Positions 9,980 through 23,763 of a DNA stretch of 64,000 nucleotides are shown here, in pieces. Made by a program: the position numbers and the translations under genes. The notes beneath the pieces were generated by a model that saw only the letters and a list, made by a program, of their open reading frames with translations, did not search any database and was not told where the DNA came from. The DNA lies in assembly GCA_013076295.1 (NCBI GenBank), contig RQOL01000546.1:110270-174269 (forward strand), read 5' to 3'. Position 1 is the first letter of the stretch. Every line of letters begins with the position of its first letter. Source of the stretch: Sanderia malayensis. Taxonomy: Eukaryota > Cnidaria > Scyphozoa > Semaeostomeae > Pelagiidae.

Positions 9980-12900
9980 TGAACCTAGTTCAATTTGTGT
10001 GAGCCTGGCTCAATATGTTTGAACCTGTTCATAGTTGAACCTAGTTCAAAAGGTTGACTCAGCTCAATATGATTGAACCTAGTTCAGTATGTTTGAACCT
10101 AGTTCAATATAATTGAACCTAGATCAATATGTTTGAACCTGGTTCAATATGGTTGAAGCTAGTTCAATTTGGCTCAACCTAGCTCGATATGGTTGAACCT
10201 AGTTCAATGTGGTTGAACCTATTCAATATGGTTGAACTTAATTCCATATGTCTGAACCTAGGTGAATATGTTTGAACCTAGTTCAATGTGGTTGAACATA
10301 GCTCAATATGGTGGAACCTAGTTCAATTGGCTCAACCTAGCTCGATATGTTTCAGCCTAGTTCAAATAAAGTGGAACCTAGTTCAATATGGTTGAACTTA
10401 TTTCCATTTGTCTGAACCTAGTTGAATATGGTTGAACCTGCTTCAATATGGTTGAACCTAGTTCAATTTGTGTGAGCCTGGCTCAATATGTTTGAACCTA
10501 GTTCAAATGGTTGAACCTAGTTCAAAATGTTGAACTCAGCTCAATATGATTGAACCTAGTTCAGTATGTTTGAACCTAGTTCAATTTAATTGAACCTAGA
10601 TCAATATGTTTGAACCTGGTTCAATATGGTTGAAGCTAGTTCAGTATGTTGGAGTTCATTCCATATGGCTAAACCTAGTTCAATATGTTTGAACCTAGGT
10701 CAATATTGTTGAAGCTAGTTCAATTTGGCTCAACCTAGCTCGATATGGTTGAACCTAGTTCAATGTGGTTGAACCTAGTTCAATATGGTTCAACTTAATT
10801 CCATATGTCTGAACCTAGGTGAATATGTTTGAACCTAGTTCAATGTGGTTGAACCTACTTCAATATGTGCGAGCCAAGTTCAATATGTTTGAACCTAGTT
10901 GAATATGTTTGAACCTAGTTCAATATAGTTGAAACTAGTCCAATATAGTTGAACCTAGTTCAAAATGGTTGAACCTAGTTCAATATGCTGAACCAAGTTC
11001 AATATGTTTGAACCAAGTTCAATATGTTTGAACATAGCTCAATATGGTGGAACCTAGTTCAATTTGGCTCAACCTAGCTCGATATGTTTCAACCTAGTTC
11101 AATAAAGTGGAACCTAGTTCAATATGGTTGAACTTATTTCCATATGTCTGAACCTAGTTGAATATGTTTGAACCTAGTTCAAAATGGTTGAACCAGTTCA
11201 ATATGTGTGAGCCTAGTTCAATATGTTTGAACCTAGTTCAATATGGTTGAACCTAGTTCAGAATGGCTGAACCTAGTTCAATGTGGTTGAAACCTAGTTC
11301 AATATGCCTGAACCTATTTCAATATGTTTGAACTTAGTTCAATATGTTCAAACCTAGTTCAATGTGTTGAACCTAGTTCAATATTGTTGGATATAATTCC
11401 ATATGGCTAAGCCTAGTTCAATACCTTGGAACCTAGCTCAATATGTTTGAACCTAGTTTTAATATATTTGAACCTATTTCAATATTGTTGAACTTATTTC
11501 CATATGTCTGAACCTAGTTGAATATGGTTGAACCTAGTTCAAAATGGTTGAACCTAGTTCAATATGTTTGAACTTAGTTCAATATGTTTAAACCTAGTCA
11601 AATATGGTTGAACCTAGTTCAATATGGTTGAACCTAGTTTACTATGATTGAGCCTAGTTCAACATGTTTGATCCTGGTTCAATATGGTTGAACCTAGTTC
11701 AATATGGTTGGACTTAATTCCATATGGCTAAACCTAGTTCGATATGTTTGAACTTGGTTCAATGTGGTTGAGCCCAGTTCAATATGGTTGAACCTAGTTG
11801 AATATGTTTGAACCTCGTTCAATATGTTTGAACCTAGTTGAATATGTTTGAACCTAGTTCAATATAGTTGAAACTAGTTCAATATAGTTGAACCTAGTTC
11901 AAAATGCCTATGCCTGAACCAAGTTCAATATGTTTGAACCAAGTTCAATATGTTTAAACATAGCTCAATATGTTGAACCTAGTTCAATTTGGCTCAATCT
12001 AGCTCGATATGTTTCAACCTAGTTCAATAAAGTGGAACCTAGTTCAATATGGTTGAACTTATTTCCATATGTCTGACCTAGTTGAATATGTTTGAACCTA
12101 GTTCAAAATGGTTGAACCTGTTCAATATGTGTGAGCCTAGTTCAATATGTTTGAACCTAGTTCAATATGGTTGAACCTAGTTCAAAATGGCTGAACCTAG
12201 TTCAATGTGGTTGAACCTAGTTCAATATGCCTGAACCTATTTCAATATGTTTGAACTTAGTTCAATATGTTCAAACCTAGTTCAATGTGGTTGAACCTAG
12301 TTCAATATTGTTGGATATAATTCCATATGGCTAAGCCTAGTTCAATACCTTGGAACCTAGCTCAATATGTTTGACCCTAGTTTAATATATTTGAACCTAT
12401 TTCAATATTGTTGAACTTATTTCCATATGTCTGAACCTAGTTGAATATGGTTGAACCTAGTTCAAAATGGTTGAACCTAGTTCAATATTTTGAACTTAGT
12501 TCAATATGTTTAAACCTAGTCAAATATGGTTGAACCTAGTTCAATATGGTTTAACCTAGTTTACTATGATTGAGCCTAGTTCAACATGTTTGATCCTGGT
12601 TCAATATGGTTGAACCTAGTTCAATATGTTGTCTTAATTCCATATGGCTAAACCTAGTTCGATATGTTTGAACTTGGTTCAATGTGGTTGAGCCCAGTTC
12701 AATATGTTTGAACCTAGTTCAATTTCTTTAAACCTAGTTAAATATGGTTAAACTTCATTCCATATGGCTAAACCTAGTTCAATATGTTTGAACCGAGCTC
12801 AATATGGTTACTCCCAGTTCACTATGGTTGAACCTAGTTCAACATGTCTGAACCAAGTTCAATATGTTTGAACCAAGTTCAATATGTTTGAACATAGCTC

Positions 12901-15900
12901 AATATGGTTGAACCTAGTTCAAGTTGGCTCAACCTAGCTCGATATGTTTCAACCTAGTTCAATAAAGTGGAACCTAGTTCAATATGGTTGAACTTATTTC
13001 CATATGTCTGAACCTAGTTGAATATGTCTGAACCTAGTTCAAAATGGTTGAACCTAGTTCAATATGTGAGCCTAGTTCAATATTTGAACCTAGTTCAAAT
13101 GGCTGAACCTAGTTCAATGTGGTTGACTTAGTTCAATGGTTGAACCTAGTTCAATTTGTTTGAACCTAGCTCAATATGGTTGAACCTAGTTCAATTTGGT
13201 TCAACCTAGTTCAATATGGTTGAACCTAGTTTACTATGATTGAGCCTAGTTCAACATGTTTGATCCTGGTTCAATATGGTTGAACCTAGTTCAATATGGT
13301 TGGACTTAATTCCATATGGCTAAACCTAGTTCGATATGTTTGAACTTGGTTCAATGTGGTTGAGCCCAGTTCAATATGGTTGAACCTAGTTGAATATGTT
13401 TGAACCTTGTTCAACATAGCTGAACCTGCTCAATATGGTTGATTGATTCCATATGTCTGAACCTAGTTCAATATGTTTGAACCTAATACAATACGGTTGA
13501 AACTAATTCAATATGTTTGAACCTAGTTCAATATGGTTGAAGCCAGTTCAACATGGTTGGACGTCTTTCCATAAGGCTAAACCTAGTTCAATATGTTTGA
13601 ACCTCGTTCAATATGTTTGAACCTAGTTCAATATGCCTGAACCTATTTCAATATGTTTGAACTTAGTTCAATATGTTCAAACTTAGTTCAATATGCCTGA
13701 ACCTATTTCAATATGTTTGAACTTAGTTCAATATGTTCAAACCTAGTTCAATGTGGTTGAACCTAGTTCAATATTGTTGGATATAATCCATATGGCTAAG
13801 CCTAGTTCTCAACCTTGGAACCTAGTCAATATGGTTTAACCTAGTTTAATATGGTTGAATCTAGTTCAACATGTTTGAGCCTGGTTCAATATGGTTGAAC
13901 CTAGCTCAATATGGTTAGACTTAATTCCATATGGCTAAACCTACTTCAATATGTTTGAACCTAGCTCAAAATGGTTGAACCTAGTTAAATTTTGCTCAAC
14001 CTAGTTCGATATGTTTGAACCTACTCAATATGTTGAGCCTGGCTCAATATGGTTGAACCTAGTTCAATATGTTTGAACCTAGTTCAATGTGTTTGAACCT
14101 AGTTCTATATGGTTGAACTTATTTCCATATGTCTGAACCTAGTTGAATATGTTTGAACCTAGTTGAATATGATTGAACCTACTTCAATATGTGTTAGCCT
14201 AGTTCAATATGTTTGAACCTAGTTCAATATGTTTGAACCTAGTTCAATATGATGGAAACTAGTTCAAAATAGTTGAAACTAATTCAATATGTTTGAACCG
14301 AGTTTAATATGTTTAATCCTAGTTAAATATGCTTGCACCTAGTTCAATATGGTTGAACTTAAATCCATATGGCTAAACCTAGTTCAATATGTTTGAACCT
14401 AGCTCGATATGTTTGGACCTAGCTCAATATGGCTGAACCTAGTTCAATATGGTTGAACCTAGCTCAATATGTGTGAGCCTAGTTCAATATCTTTGAACCT
14501 AGTTCAATATGGTTGAACCTAGTTCAATGTGGTTGGACTTCATTCCATATGGCTAAACCTAGTTCAATTTGTTTGAACCTAGCTCAATATGGTTGAACCT
14601 AGTTCAATTTGGTTCAACCTAGTTCCATATGTTTGAACCTAGTTCAATATGGTTGAACCTGGTTCAATATGTTTGAACATAGTTCAATGTGGTTGAATAT
14701 GCCTGAACCTAGTTCAATATGTTTGAACCTGGTTCAATATGCTCAAACCTAGTTCAATGTGGTTGAACCTAGTTCAAAATGGTTGAACCTAATCCAATAT
14801 GTTTGAACCTAGTATAAAATGTTCGAACCTATTTCAATATGGTTGAACCTAGTTCAAAATGGCTGAGCCTAGTTCAATATGGTTGAACCTAGTCCGAAAT
14901 GGTTGAACCTAGTTCAGTATGTTTGAGCCTAGTTCAATATGTTTGAACTAGTTCCATTAGGGTGGACTTAATTCCATCTGGCTAAACCTGGTTCAATATG
15001 TTTGAACCTAGTCAATATGATGGAAACTAGTTCAATATGTTTGAGCCTAGTTGAATATGTTTGAACCTAGTTCAATATAGTTGAAACTAGTTCAATATAG
15101 TTGAACCTAGTTCAAATGGTTGAACCTAGTTCAATATGCCTGAACCTAGTTCAATATGTTTGAACCTAGTTCAATATGTTCAAACCTAGTTCAATTTGGT
15201 TGAACCTAGTTCAATATGGTTGGACTTAACTCCATATGGCTATGCCAGTTCAATATGTTGGAAACTAGCTCAATATGGTTGAACCTAGTTCAATATGGCT
15301 CAACGTAGTTCAACATGTTTGAGCCTCTTTATATATGGTTGAACCTAGTTCAATATGTTGAACTTAATTCCATATGGCTAAACCTAGTTCAATATGTTTG
15401 AACCTAGCTCAATATGGTTGACCCCAGTTCACTACGGTTGAACCTAATTCAACATGTCTGAACCTAGTTCAATATGTTTGAACCTTGTTCAACATGGCTG
15501 AACCCTGTTCAATATGGTTGGACTTAATTCCATATGTCTGAACCTAGTTCAAAATGTTTGAACCTAGTTCAATATGGTTGAACCTAGTTCAATATGGTTG
15601 AACTTAATTCCATATGGCTAAACCTAGTTCAATATGTTTGAACCTAGCTCAATATGGTAGAACCCAGTTCACTATGGTTGAACCTAGTTCAACATGTCTT
15701 AACATAGTTCAAAATGTTTGAAACCTAGTTCAATATGGTTGAACCTAGTTCAATATGGTTGAACCTAATCCAATATGTTTGATCCTAGTTTAATATGTTT
15801 CAACCTATTTCAATATGGGTGAACTTATTTCCATATGTCTGAACCTAGTTGAATATGGTTGAACCTAGTTCAATATGTTGAACCTAGTTCAATGTGTGTG

Positions 15901-18900
15901 AGCCTAGTTCAATATGTTTGAACCTAATTGAATATGGTTGAACCTAAATAAAATATGGTTGAATTTAATTCCATATGGCTAAACCTAGTTCAATATGCTT
16001 GAACCCAGTACAATATGGCTTAAAATAGTTCAATATGTTTGAACCTAGTTCAATGTGGTTGAACCTAGTTCAATGTGGTTGGACTTCATTCGGCTAAACC
16101 TAGTTCAATTTGTTTGAACCTAACTCAATATGGTTGAACCTAGTTCAATTTGGCTCAACCTAGTTCGATATGTTTGAACCTAGCTCAATATGGTTGAACC
16201 TGGTTCTATGATTGAACATAGTTCAATGTGGTTAAACCTAGTTCAATATGGTTGAACCTAGTTCAATATGCCTGAACCTAGTTCAATATGTTTGAACCTG
16301 GTTCAATATGCTCAAACCTAGTTCAATGTGGTTGAACCTAGTTCAATATTGTTGAATTTAATTCCATATGGCTAAACCTAGTTCAATATGCTTGAACCCA
16401 GTACAATATGGCTTAAAATATTTCAATATGTTTGAACCTAGTTCAATATGGTTGAACCTAGTTCAATGGTTGGACTTCATTCCATATGGCTAAACCTAGT
16501 TCAATTTGTTTGAACCTAGCTCAATATGGTTGAACCTAGTTCAATTTGGCTCAACCTAGTTCAATATGTTTGAACATAGTTCAATGTGGTTTAAACTAGT
16601 TCAATATGGTTGAACCTAGTTCAATATGCCTGAACCTAGTTCAATATGTTTGAACCTGGTTCAATATGCTCAAACCTAGTTCAATGGTTGAACCTAGTTC
16701 AATATTTTTATTTAATTCCATATGGCTAAGCCTAGTTCAATACGTTGGAACCTACCTCAATATGGTTGAACCTAGTCAATATGGTTGGACTCTTCATTTA
16801 ATATGGTTGAACCTAGTTCAATATGTGTGAGCCTAGTTCAATATCTTTTGAACCTAGTTCAATATATGGTGAACCTAGTTCGAAATGGTTGAGCCTAGTT
16901 CCGTATGTTTGAGCCTAGTTAAATATGGTTCAACCTAGTTCCATTTAGGTGGACTTAATTCCATATGGCTAAACCTAGTTCAATATGGTTCAACTTATTT
17001 CCATATGTCTGAACCTAGTAATATGTTTGGACCTAGTTCAATATGGTTGAACCTAGTTCCATTAGGGGACTTAATTCCATATGGCTAAACCTGGTTCAAT
17101 ATGTTTGAACCTAGTTCAATATGATGAAAACTAGTTCAATATGTTTGAGCCTAGTTGAATATGTTTCAACCTATTTCCATATAGTTGAAACTAGTTCAAA
17201 AAAGTTGAACCCAGTTCAAAAGGGTTGAACCTAGCTCAATATGCCTGAACCTAGTTCAATATGTTTGAACCTAGTTCAATATGTTCAATCCTAGTTCAAT
17301 TTGTTGAACCTAGTTCAATATGGTTGAACTTAATTCCATATGGCTAAAACTAGTTCAATATGTTGAACCTAGCTCAATATGGTTGAACCCAGTCACTATG
17401 GTTGAACCTAATTCAACATATCTGAAACCTAGTTCAATATGTTTGAACCTGGTTCAACATGGCTGAACCTTGTTCAATATGTTGGACTTAATTCCATTTG
17501 TCTGAACCTAGTTCAAAATGTTTGATCCTAGTTCAATATGGTTGAACCTAGTCAATATGGTTGAACTTAATTCCATATGGCTAAACCTAGTTCAATATGG
17601 TTGAACCTGGCTCAATATGGTTGAACCCAGTTCACTATGGTTGAACCTAATTCAACATGTCTGAACCTAGTTCAATATGTTTGAACCTTGTTCAACATGG
17701 CTGAACCTTGTTCAATATGGTTGGACTTAATTCCATATGTCTGAACCTAGTTCAAAATGTTTGAACCTAGTTCAATATCTTTGAACCTAGTTCAATATGT
17801 TGAACCTAGTTCGAAATGGTTGAGCCTAGTTCCGTATGTTTGAGCCTAGTTAAATATGGTTCAACCTAGTTCCATTAGGTGGACTTAATTCCATATGGCT
17901 AAACCTAGTTCAATATGGTTCAACTTATTTCCATATGTCTGAACCTAGGTGAATATGTTTGGACCTAGTTCAATATGGTTGAACCTAGTTCCATTAGGGT
18001 GGACTTAATTCCATATGGCTAAACCTGGTTCAATATGTTTGAACCTTAGTTCAATATGATGAAAACTAGTTCAATATTTTGAGCCTAGTTGAATATGTTT
18101 CAACCTATTTCCATATAGTTGAAACTAGTTCAAAAAAGTTGAACCCAGTTCAAAAGGTTGAACCTAGCTCAATATGCCTGAACCTAGTTCAATATGTTTG
18201 AACCTAGTTAATATGTTCAATCCTAGTTCAATTTGGTTGAACCTAGTTCAATATGGTTGAACTTAATTCCATATGGCTAAAACTAGTTCAATATGTTTGA
18301 ACCTAGCTCAATATGGTTGAACCCAGTCACTATGGTTGAACCTAATTCAACATATCTGAACCTAGTTCAATATGTTTGAACCTGGTTCAACATGGCTGAA
18401 CCTTGTTCAATATGGTTGGACTTAATTCCATTTGTCTGAACCTAGTTCAAAATGTTTGATCCTAGTTCAATATGGTTGAACCTAGTTCAATATGGTTGAA
18501 CTTAATTCCATATGGCTAAACCTAGTTCAATATGGTTGAACCTGGCTCAATATGGTTGAACCCAGTTCACTATGGTTGAACCTAATTCAACATGTCTGAA
18601 CCTAGTTTCAATATGTTTGAACCTTGTTCAACATGGCTGAACCTTGTTCAATATGGTTGGACTTAATTCCATATGTCTGAACCTAGTTCAAAATGTTTGA
18701 ACCTAGTTCAATATCTTTGAACCTAGTTCAATATGGTTGAACCTAGTTCGAAATGGTTGAGCCTAGTTCCGTATGTTTTGAGCCTAGTTAAATATGGTTC
18801 AACCTAGTTCCATTAGGGTGGACTTAATTCCATATGGCTAAACCTAGTTCAATATGGTTCAACTTATTTCCATATGTCTGAACCTAGGTGAATATGTTTG

Positions 18901-21830
18901 GACCTAGTTCAAAAATGGTTGAACCTAGTTCAATATGTGTGAGCCTAGTTCAATATGTTTGAACCTAGTTCAATATGGTTGAGCCTAGTTCGAAATGGTT
19001 GAGCCTAGTTCCGTATGTTTGAGCCTAGTTAAATATGGTTCAACCTAGTTCCATTAGGGTGGACTTAATTCCATATGGCTAAACCTAGTTCAATATGGTT
19101 CAACTTATTTCCATATGTCTGAACCTAGGTGAATATGTTTGGACCTAGTTCAAAATGGTTGAACCTAGTTCAATATAGTTGAAACTAGTTCAATATAGTT
19201 GAACCTAGTTCAAAATGGTAGAACCTAGTTCAATATGCCTGAACCTAGTTCAACATGTTTGAACCTAGTTCAATATGTTCAAACCTAGTTATGTTTGAGC
19301 CTAGTTCAATATGGTTCAACCTAGTTCCATTAGGGGGACGTAATTCCATATGGCTAAACCTGGTTCAATATGTTTGAACCTAGTTCAATATATGAAAACT
19401 AGTTCAATATGTTTGAGCCTAGTTGAATATGTTTGAACCTATTTCCATATAGTTGAAACTAGTTCAATATAGTTGAACCTAGTTCAAAATGGTTGAACCT
19501 AGTTCAATATGCCTGAACCTAGTTCAATATGTTTGAACCTAGTTCAATATGTTCAAACCTAGTTCAATTTGGTTGAACCTAGTTCACTATGGTTGAACCT
19601 AGTTCAACATGTCTGAACATAGTTCAAAATGTTGGAAACTAGCTCAATATGGTTGAACCTAGTTCAATTTGGCTCAACCTAGTTCAACATGTTTGAGCCT
19701 CTTTCAATATATGTTGAACCTAGTTCAATATGGTTGAACTTAATTCCATATGGCTAAACCTAGTTCAATATGTTTGAACCTAGCTCAATATGGTTGAACC
19801 CAGTTCACTATGGTTGAACCTAATTCAACATATCTGAACCTAGTTCAATATGTTTGAACCTGTTCAACATGGCTGAACCTTGTTCAATATGGTTGACTTA
19901 ATTCCATATGTCTGAACCTAGTTCAAAATGTTTGATCCTAGTTCAATATGGTTGAACCTAGTTCAATATGGTTGAACTTAATTCCATATGGCTAAACCTA
20001 GTTCAATATGTTTGAACCTAGCTCAATATGGTAGAACCCAGTTCACTATGGTTGAACCTAGTTCAACATGTCTGAACATAGTTCAAAATTTGAACCTAGT
20101 TCAATATGTTGACCCTAGCTCAATAGGTTGAACCCAGTTCACTATGGTTGAACCTAATTCAACATGTCTGAACCTAGTTCAATATGTTTGAACCTTGTTC
20201 AACATGGCTGAACCTTGTTCAATATGGTTGGACTTAATTCCATATGTCTGAACCTAGTTCAAATGTTGAACCTAGTTCAATATCTTTGAACCTAGTTCAA
20301 TATGGTTGAACCTAGTTCGAAATGGTTGAGCCTAGTTCCGTATGTTTGAGCCTAGTTAAATATGGTTCAACCTAGTTCCATTAGGGTGGACTTAATTCCA
20401 TATGGCTAAACCTAGTTCAATATGGTTCAACTTACTTCCATATGTCTGAACCTAGGTGAATATGTTTGGACCTAGTTCAAAATGGTTGAACCTAGTTCAA
20501 TATGTGTGAGCCTAGCTCAATATGTTTGAACCTAGTTCAATATGGTTGAACCTAGTTCAAAATGGCTGAGCCTAGTTCAATATGGTTGAACCTAGTCCGA
20601 AATGGTTGAACCTAGTTCCGTATGTTTGAGCCTAGTTCAATATGGTTGAACCTAGTTCCATTAGGTGGACTTAATTCCATATGGCTAAACCTGGTTCAAT
20701 ATGTTTGAACTAGTTCAATATGGTTGAACCTAGCTCAATATGGTTGAACCCAGTTCACTATGGTTGAACCTAATTCAACATGTCTGAACCTAGTTCAATA
20801 TGTTTGAACCTTGTTCAACATGCTGAACCTTGTTCAATATGGTTGGACTTAATTCCATATGTCTGAACCTAGTTCAAAATGTTTGAACCTAGTTCAATAT
20901 GGTTGAACCTAGTTCGATATGGTTGAACTTCATTCCATATGGCTAAACCTAGTTCAATTTGTTTGAACCTAGCTCAATATGGTTGAACCTAGTTCAATTT
21001 GGCTCAACCTAGTTTCGATATGTTTGAACCTAGTTCAATATGGTTGAACCTGGTTCAATATGTTTGAACATAGTTCAATATGGTTGAACCTAGTTCAATA
21101 TGGTTGAACCTAGTTCAATATGCCTGAACCTAGTTCAATATGTTTGAACCTGGTTCAATATGCTCAAACCTAGTTCAATGTGGTTGAACCTAGTTCAATA
21201 TTGTTGGATATAATTCCATATGGCTAAGCCTAGTTCAATACGTTGGAACCTACCTCAATATGGTTGAACCTAGTTCGAAATAGTTGAGCCTAGTTCCGTA
21301 TGTTTGAGCCTAGTTAAATATGGTTGAACCTAGTTCCATTAGGGTGGACTTAATTCCATATGGCTAAACCTAGTTCAATATGGTTCAACTATTTCCATAT
21401 GTCTGAACCTAGGTTGAATATGTTTGGACCTAGTTCAAAATGGTTGAACCTAGTTCAATATGTGTGAGCCTAGTTCAATATGTTTGAACCTAGTTCAATA
21501 TGGTTGAACCTAGTTCAAAATGGCTAGCCTAGTTCAATATGGTTGAACCTAGTTCCGTATGTTTGAGCCTAGTTCAATATGGTTGAACCTAGTTCCATTA
21601 GGGTGGACTTAATTCCATATGGCTAAACCTGGTTCAATATGTTTGAACCTAATTCAATATGATGGAAACTAGTTCAATATGTTTGAGCTAGCTGAATATG
21701 TTTGAAACATAGTTCAATATAGTTGAAACTAGTTCAATTATAGTTGAACCCAGTTCAAAATGGTTGAACCTAGTTCAATATGCCTGAACATAGTTCAATA
21801 TGTTTGAACCTAGTTCAATATGTTCAAACC
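9980..21830. repeat. 20-bp satellite array, indel-rich block
   Basis: The same satellite family, but the 20-bp phase is broken every few monomers by single-base losses or gains (for example GAACTAGTTC, CAAATGG, GTTGAACCTGTTC). Higher-order structure is visible: a unit marked by AATAAAGTGGAACC recurs at about 11101, 12026 and 12961, and a unit marked by AATATCTTTTGAACC or AATATCTTTGAACC recurs at about 16847, 17777 and 18713. Both spacings are about 930 bp, or 47 monomers. No gene is seen. Confidence 0.96.
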
Positions 21831-21832
21831 TA

Positions 21833-22083
21833 CAATCATTGACAAAAGGTCTTGAGACATTGAAAAATTTGCGTCACTTTTCAATGAGAAACATAATATT
21901 TTTGGAAAATACCGAGCCATTCCCCTCCCCCCAAATCAATGTTGTTATTTTTGATGGACAGGCTTATCAGGGAGTGCTAAAACACTTTCTAAACATCCTC
22001 AACACTGAATAGGGGGAGGGGGATCTGTTTTTTTCGGGACATATGAGGATTTTTAACTGTCTCACACCTTATGGCGAGGATTG
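21833..22083 (+). repeat. A module, copy 1 (MITE-like terminal repeat)
   Basis: 251 bp. The imperfect inverted ends extend about 35 bp, pairing CAATCATTGACAAAAGG with the complement of CCTTATGGCGAGGATTG. Internal C-rich (CCCCTCCCCCC) and G-rich (GGGGGAGGGGG) blocks are separated by about 90 bp. The outer left end abuts the TA target. An open frame starting at 21800 across the boundary is not a gene. Confidence 0.85.
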
Positions 22084-22218
22084 TCTTTGGTGAAAATTCC
22101 TAAATATAAGGCGAGCATGCCCGATTTTATCTACTGTGGGCAATTTCAAATTGCTGAGTTCGAATCTGGTGTTCAAAATGGTGTAACTAATGTTGATTAG
22201 CTTTTGTGACAAAAACAA

Positions 22219-22350
22219 TTAGAAAAAGCTGCTGTGCAACACAATATCACGAGATTGTCAAAGCAGGAGTTTCAGGATAGAATCATTGAAACTATGAACA
22301 GAATACCAAAGTGGAAAATAGACAAAACAATTAGTCTGGCCAACGAATAA
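22219..22350 (+). pseudogene. Tc1-type transposase C-terminal fossil
   Basis: 43 codons ending in TAA at 22348-22350. They align without gaps to residues 302-344 of the transposase at 45365-46444. By eye 16 of 43 residues are identical, including the blocks ITR, RII and IDKTI at matching spacing. The frame is closed upstream by a TGA at the inner edge of the terminal inverted repeat, so only the C-terminal tail survives. It is too short to be functional. Its importance is that it shows this segment once carried the same transposase family as the larger element at 41832-47201. Confidence 0.7.
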
Positions 22351-22352
22351 TA

Positions 22353-22564
22353 CACGGTTAACGGACGATTAACGGACGGATAACACCATGGTCTATAGTT
22401 ATTCAGTACTAAATTTAACGATTAACACGGTTAACGGCAATTATTTTAAAATATTAGTGATAATATTTATAAGAATATGCCGTTAACCGTGTTATTCGTC
22501 AAATTTAGTACTGAATAACTATAGACCATAGTGTTATCCGTCCGTTAATCGTCCGTTAACCGTG
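22353..22564. repeat. 212-bp near-perfect palindrome with iterated TTAACGG motifs
   Basis: The left arm starts CACGGTTAACGGACGATT and the right arm ends with its complement. The arms are about 100 bp and meet in an AT-rich centre. The outer part of each arm repeats TTAACGG or a relative, and another GGTTAACGG flanks the centre. It may be a nested foldback MITE, or an origin-like structure with iterons given the Rep remnant beside it. The sequence does not decide between these. Confidence 0.85.
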
Positions 22565-22806
22565 CATTGTTGCCACGATTCCAAGTATTCAACATGTGGG
22601 TGTGCCACGTTATGGACGTTTAGTATGTGTCACTGATTGAAAATGACCTTAGGATTCTAAAATTAAACTGTCATGCTCAACAGGGGTGATATTCCACCTG
22701 TCTGTTTGTTTATTTGGCACTGCATCAGTGCATGTTCTCTCAAACAAAACTTGCATTTCTCAGAACAGCCAAATAATTTGTGTGCGTTGCAACTGTTTTT
22801 TTTTTA

Positions 22807-23030
22807 ATGGATCACGGTGATTTCGAATTGAAATTTAAGGTTTTGCGCAATAGGTATCTAATAACGTACAGTAGGGCAGATTTGACGAAATTTCCCAGCA
22901 GGAAATCATTTGGAAAGTCTGTTGTGGAGGCTTTTACTCAAACGAATCTCGCGTGAGTGTGGCTCATCGGGTGTGTAGTCAGAGAACATCAGGATGGGGA
23001 AGAGATGAGAAATTATGCATTCTTACTTTA
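22807..23030 (+). pseudogene. Rep-like protein N-terminal fossil (HUH nuclease region)
   Basis: From the ATG at 22807 the frame encodes RYLITYSRAD, then a KSF..VVEAF segment. These match AYLITYSKAD and the following residues near the N-terminus of the Rep-like gene at 43157. The frame stops at about 22955. A neighbouring frame continues the similarity (VCSQEKHQDG against ACCMESHEADG), so a frameshift has occurred. The HUH histidine pair expected just after this point is not preserved, and the C-terminal helicase is absent. The gene is dead. It is described only as a relic of the same Rep family. Confidence 0.72.
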
Positions 23031-23378
23031 TCCCACAAGCTTGGCGCAGCGCTGCACTTTGCTGGAGTACTTTAATTTTAAACATATGTGTGGCATCAAT
23101 TTTGTATCTGCACAGACGAGAATAGAAAAAAGTTATGATGTGACTTGTTCAAGCACAATTGTATATTATCTATAAACACAAATGCCTAACAGACCTTTTT
23201 GAACGCAATAATGTACTCAAAGAGAAGCAGCCTCGTTTTCAAAATGTGTGACGTCACAAAAGCTAATCGACATTAGTTACACCATTTTGAGCACCATATT
23301 CGAACTCAGCAGGTTGAAATTACCCACAGTAGATAAAATCGGGCATGCTGGCCTTATTTTAGGAATTTTCACCGAAGA

Positions 23379-23631
23379 CAATCATTGACAAAAGGTCTTG
23401 AGACATTGAAAAATTTGCGTCACTTTTCAATGAGAAACATAATATTTTTGGAAAATACCGAGCCATTCCCCTCCCCCCAAATCAATGTTGTTATTTTTGA
23501 TGGACAGGTTTATCAGGGAGTGCTAAAAACACTTTCTAACATCCTCAACACTGAATAGGGGGAGGGGGATCTGTTTTTTTCGGGACATATGAGGAATTTT
23601 TTAACTGTCTCACACCTTATGGCGAGGATTG
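23379..23631 (+). repeat. A module, copy 2 (internal)
   Basis: 253 bp, nearly identical to copies 1 and 3, with B segments on both sides and no TA beside it. It is thus shared between the two units rather than an independent insertion. Confidence 0.85.
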
Positions 23632-23763
23632 TCTTTGGTGAAAATTCCTAAATATAAGGCGAGCATGCCCGATTTTATCTACTGTGGGCAATTTCAACCT
23701 GCTGAGTTCGAATCTGGTGTTCAAAATGGTGTAACTAATGTTGATTAGCTTTTGTGAAAAAAC

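Larger units (their letters stand above)
22084..23378 (+). mobile_element. B segment, copy 1, with long terminal inverted repeats
   Basis: 1295 bp. The terminal inverted repeats are 22084-22210 and 23253-23378, about 126 bp and over 90% identical by eye. Order inside: transposase C-terminal fossil, 212-bp palindrome rich in TTAACGG, a gene-free stretch, Rep N-terminal fossil, then AT-rich sequence up to a TGACGTCA palindrome at the inner edge of the right repeat. The junctions with A read GATTG|TCTTTGG and CGAAGA|CAATC, so the A and B inverted repeats are continuous with each other. Confidence 0.8.

Noticed and set aside
21800..22012. 70-codon open frame across the satellite/A junction, with relatives at 24823-25092 and 54223-54531
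   Set aside because: They lie over the inverted ends and C/G-rich blocks of module A, start in unrelated sequence and have no domain-like features.
22957..23175. 72-codon open frame in B copy 1
   Set aside because: Only its first part overlaps the Rep relic, in a shifted frame. The remainder is not recognisable and is not kept in frame in the other copies.
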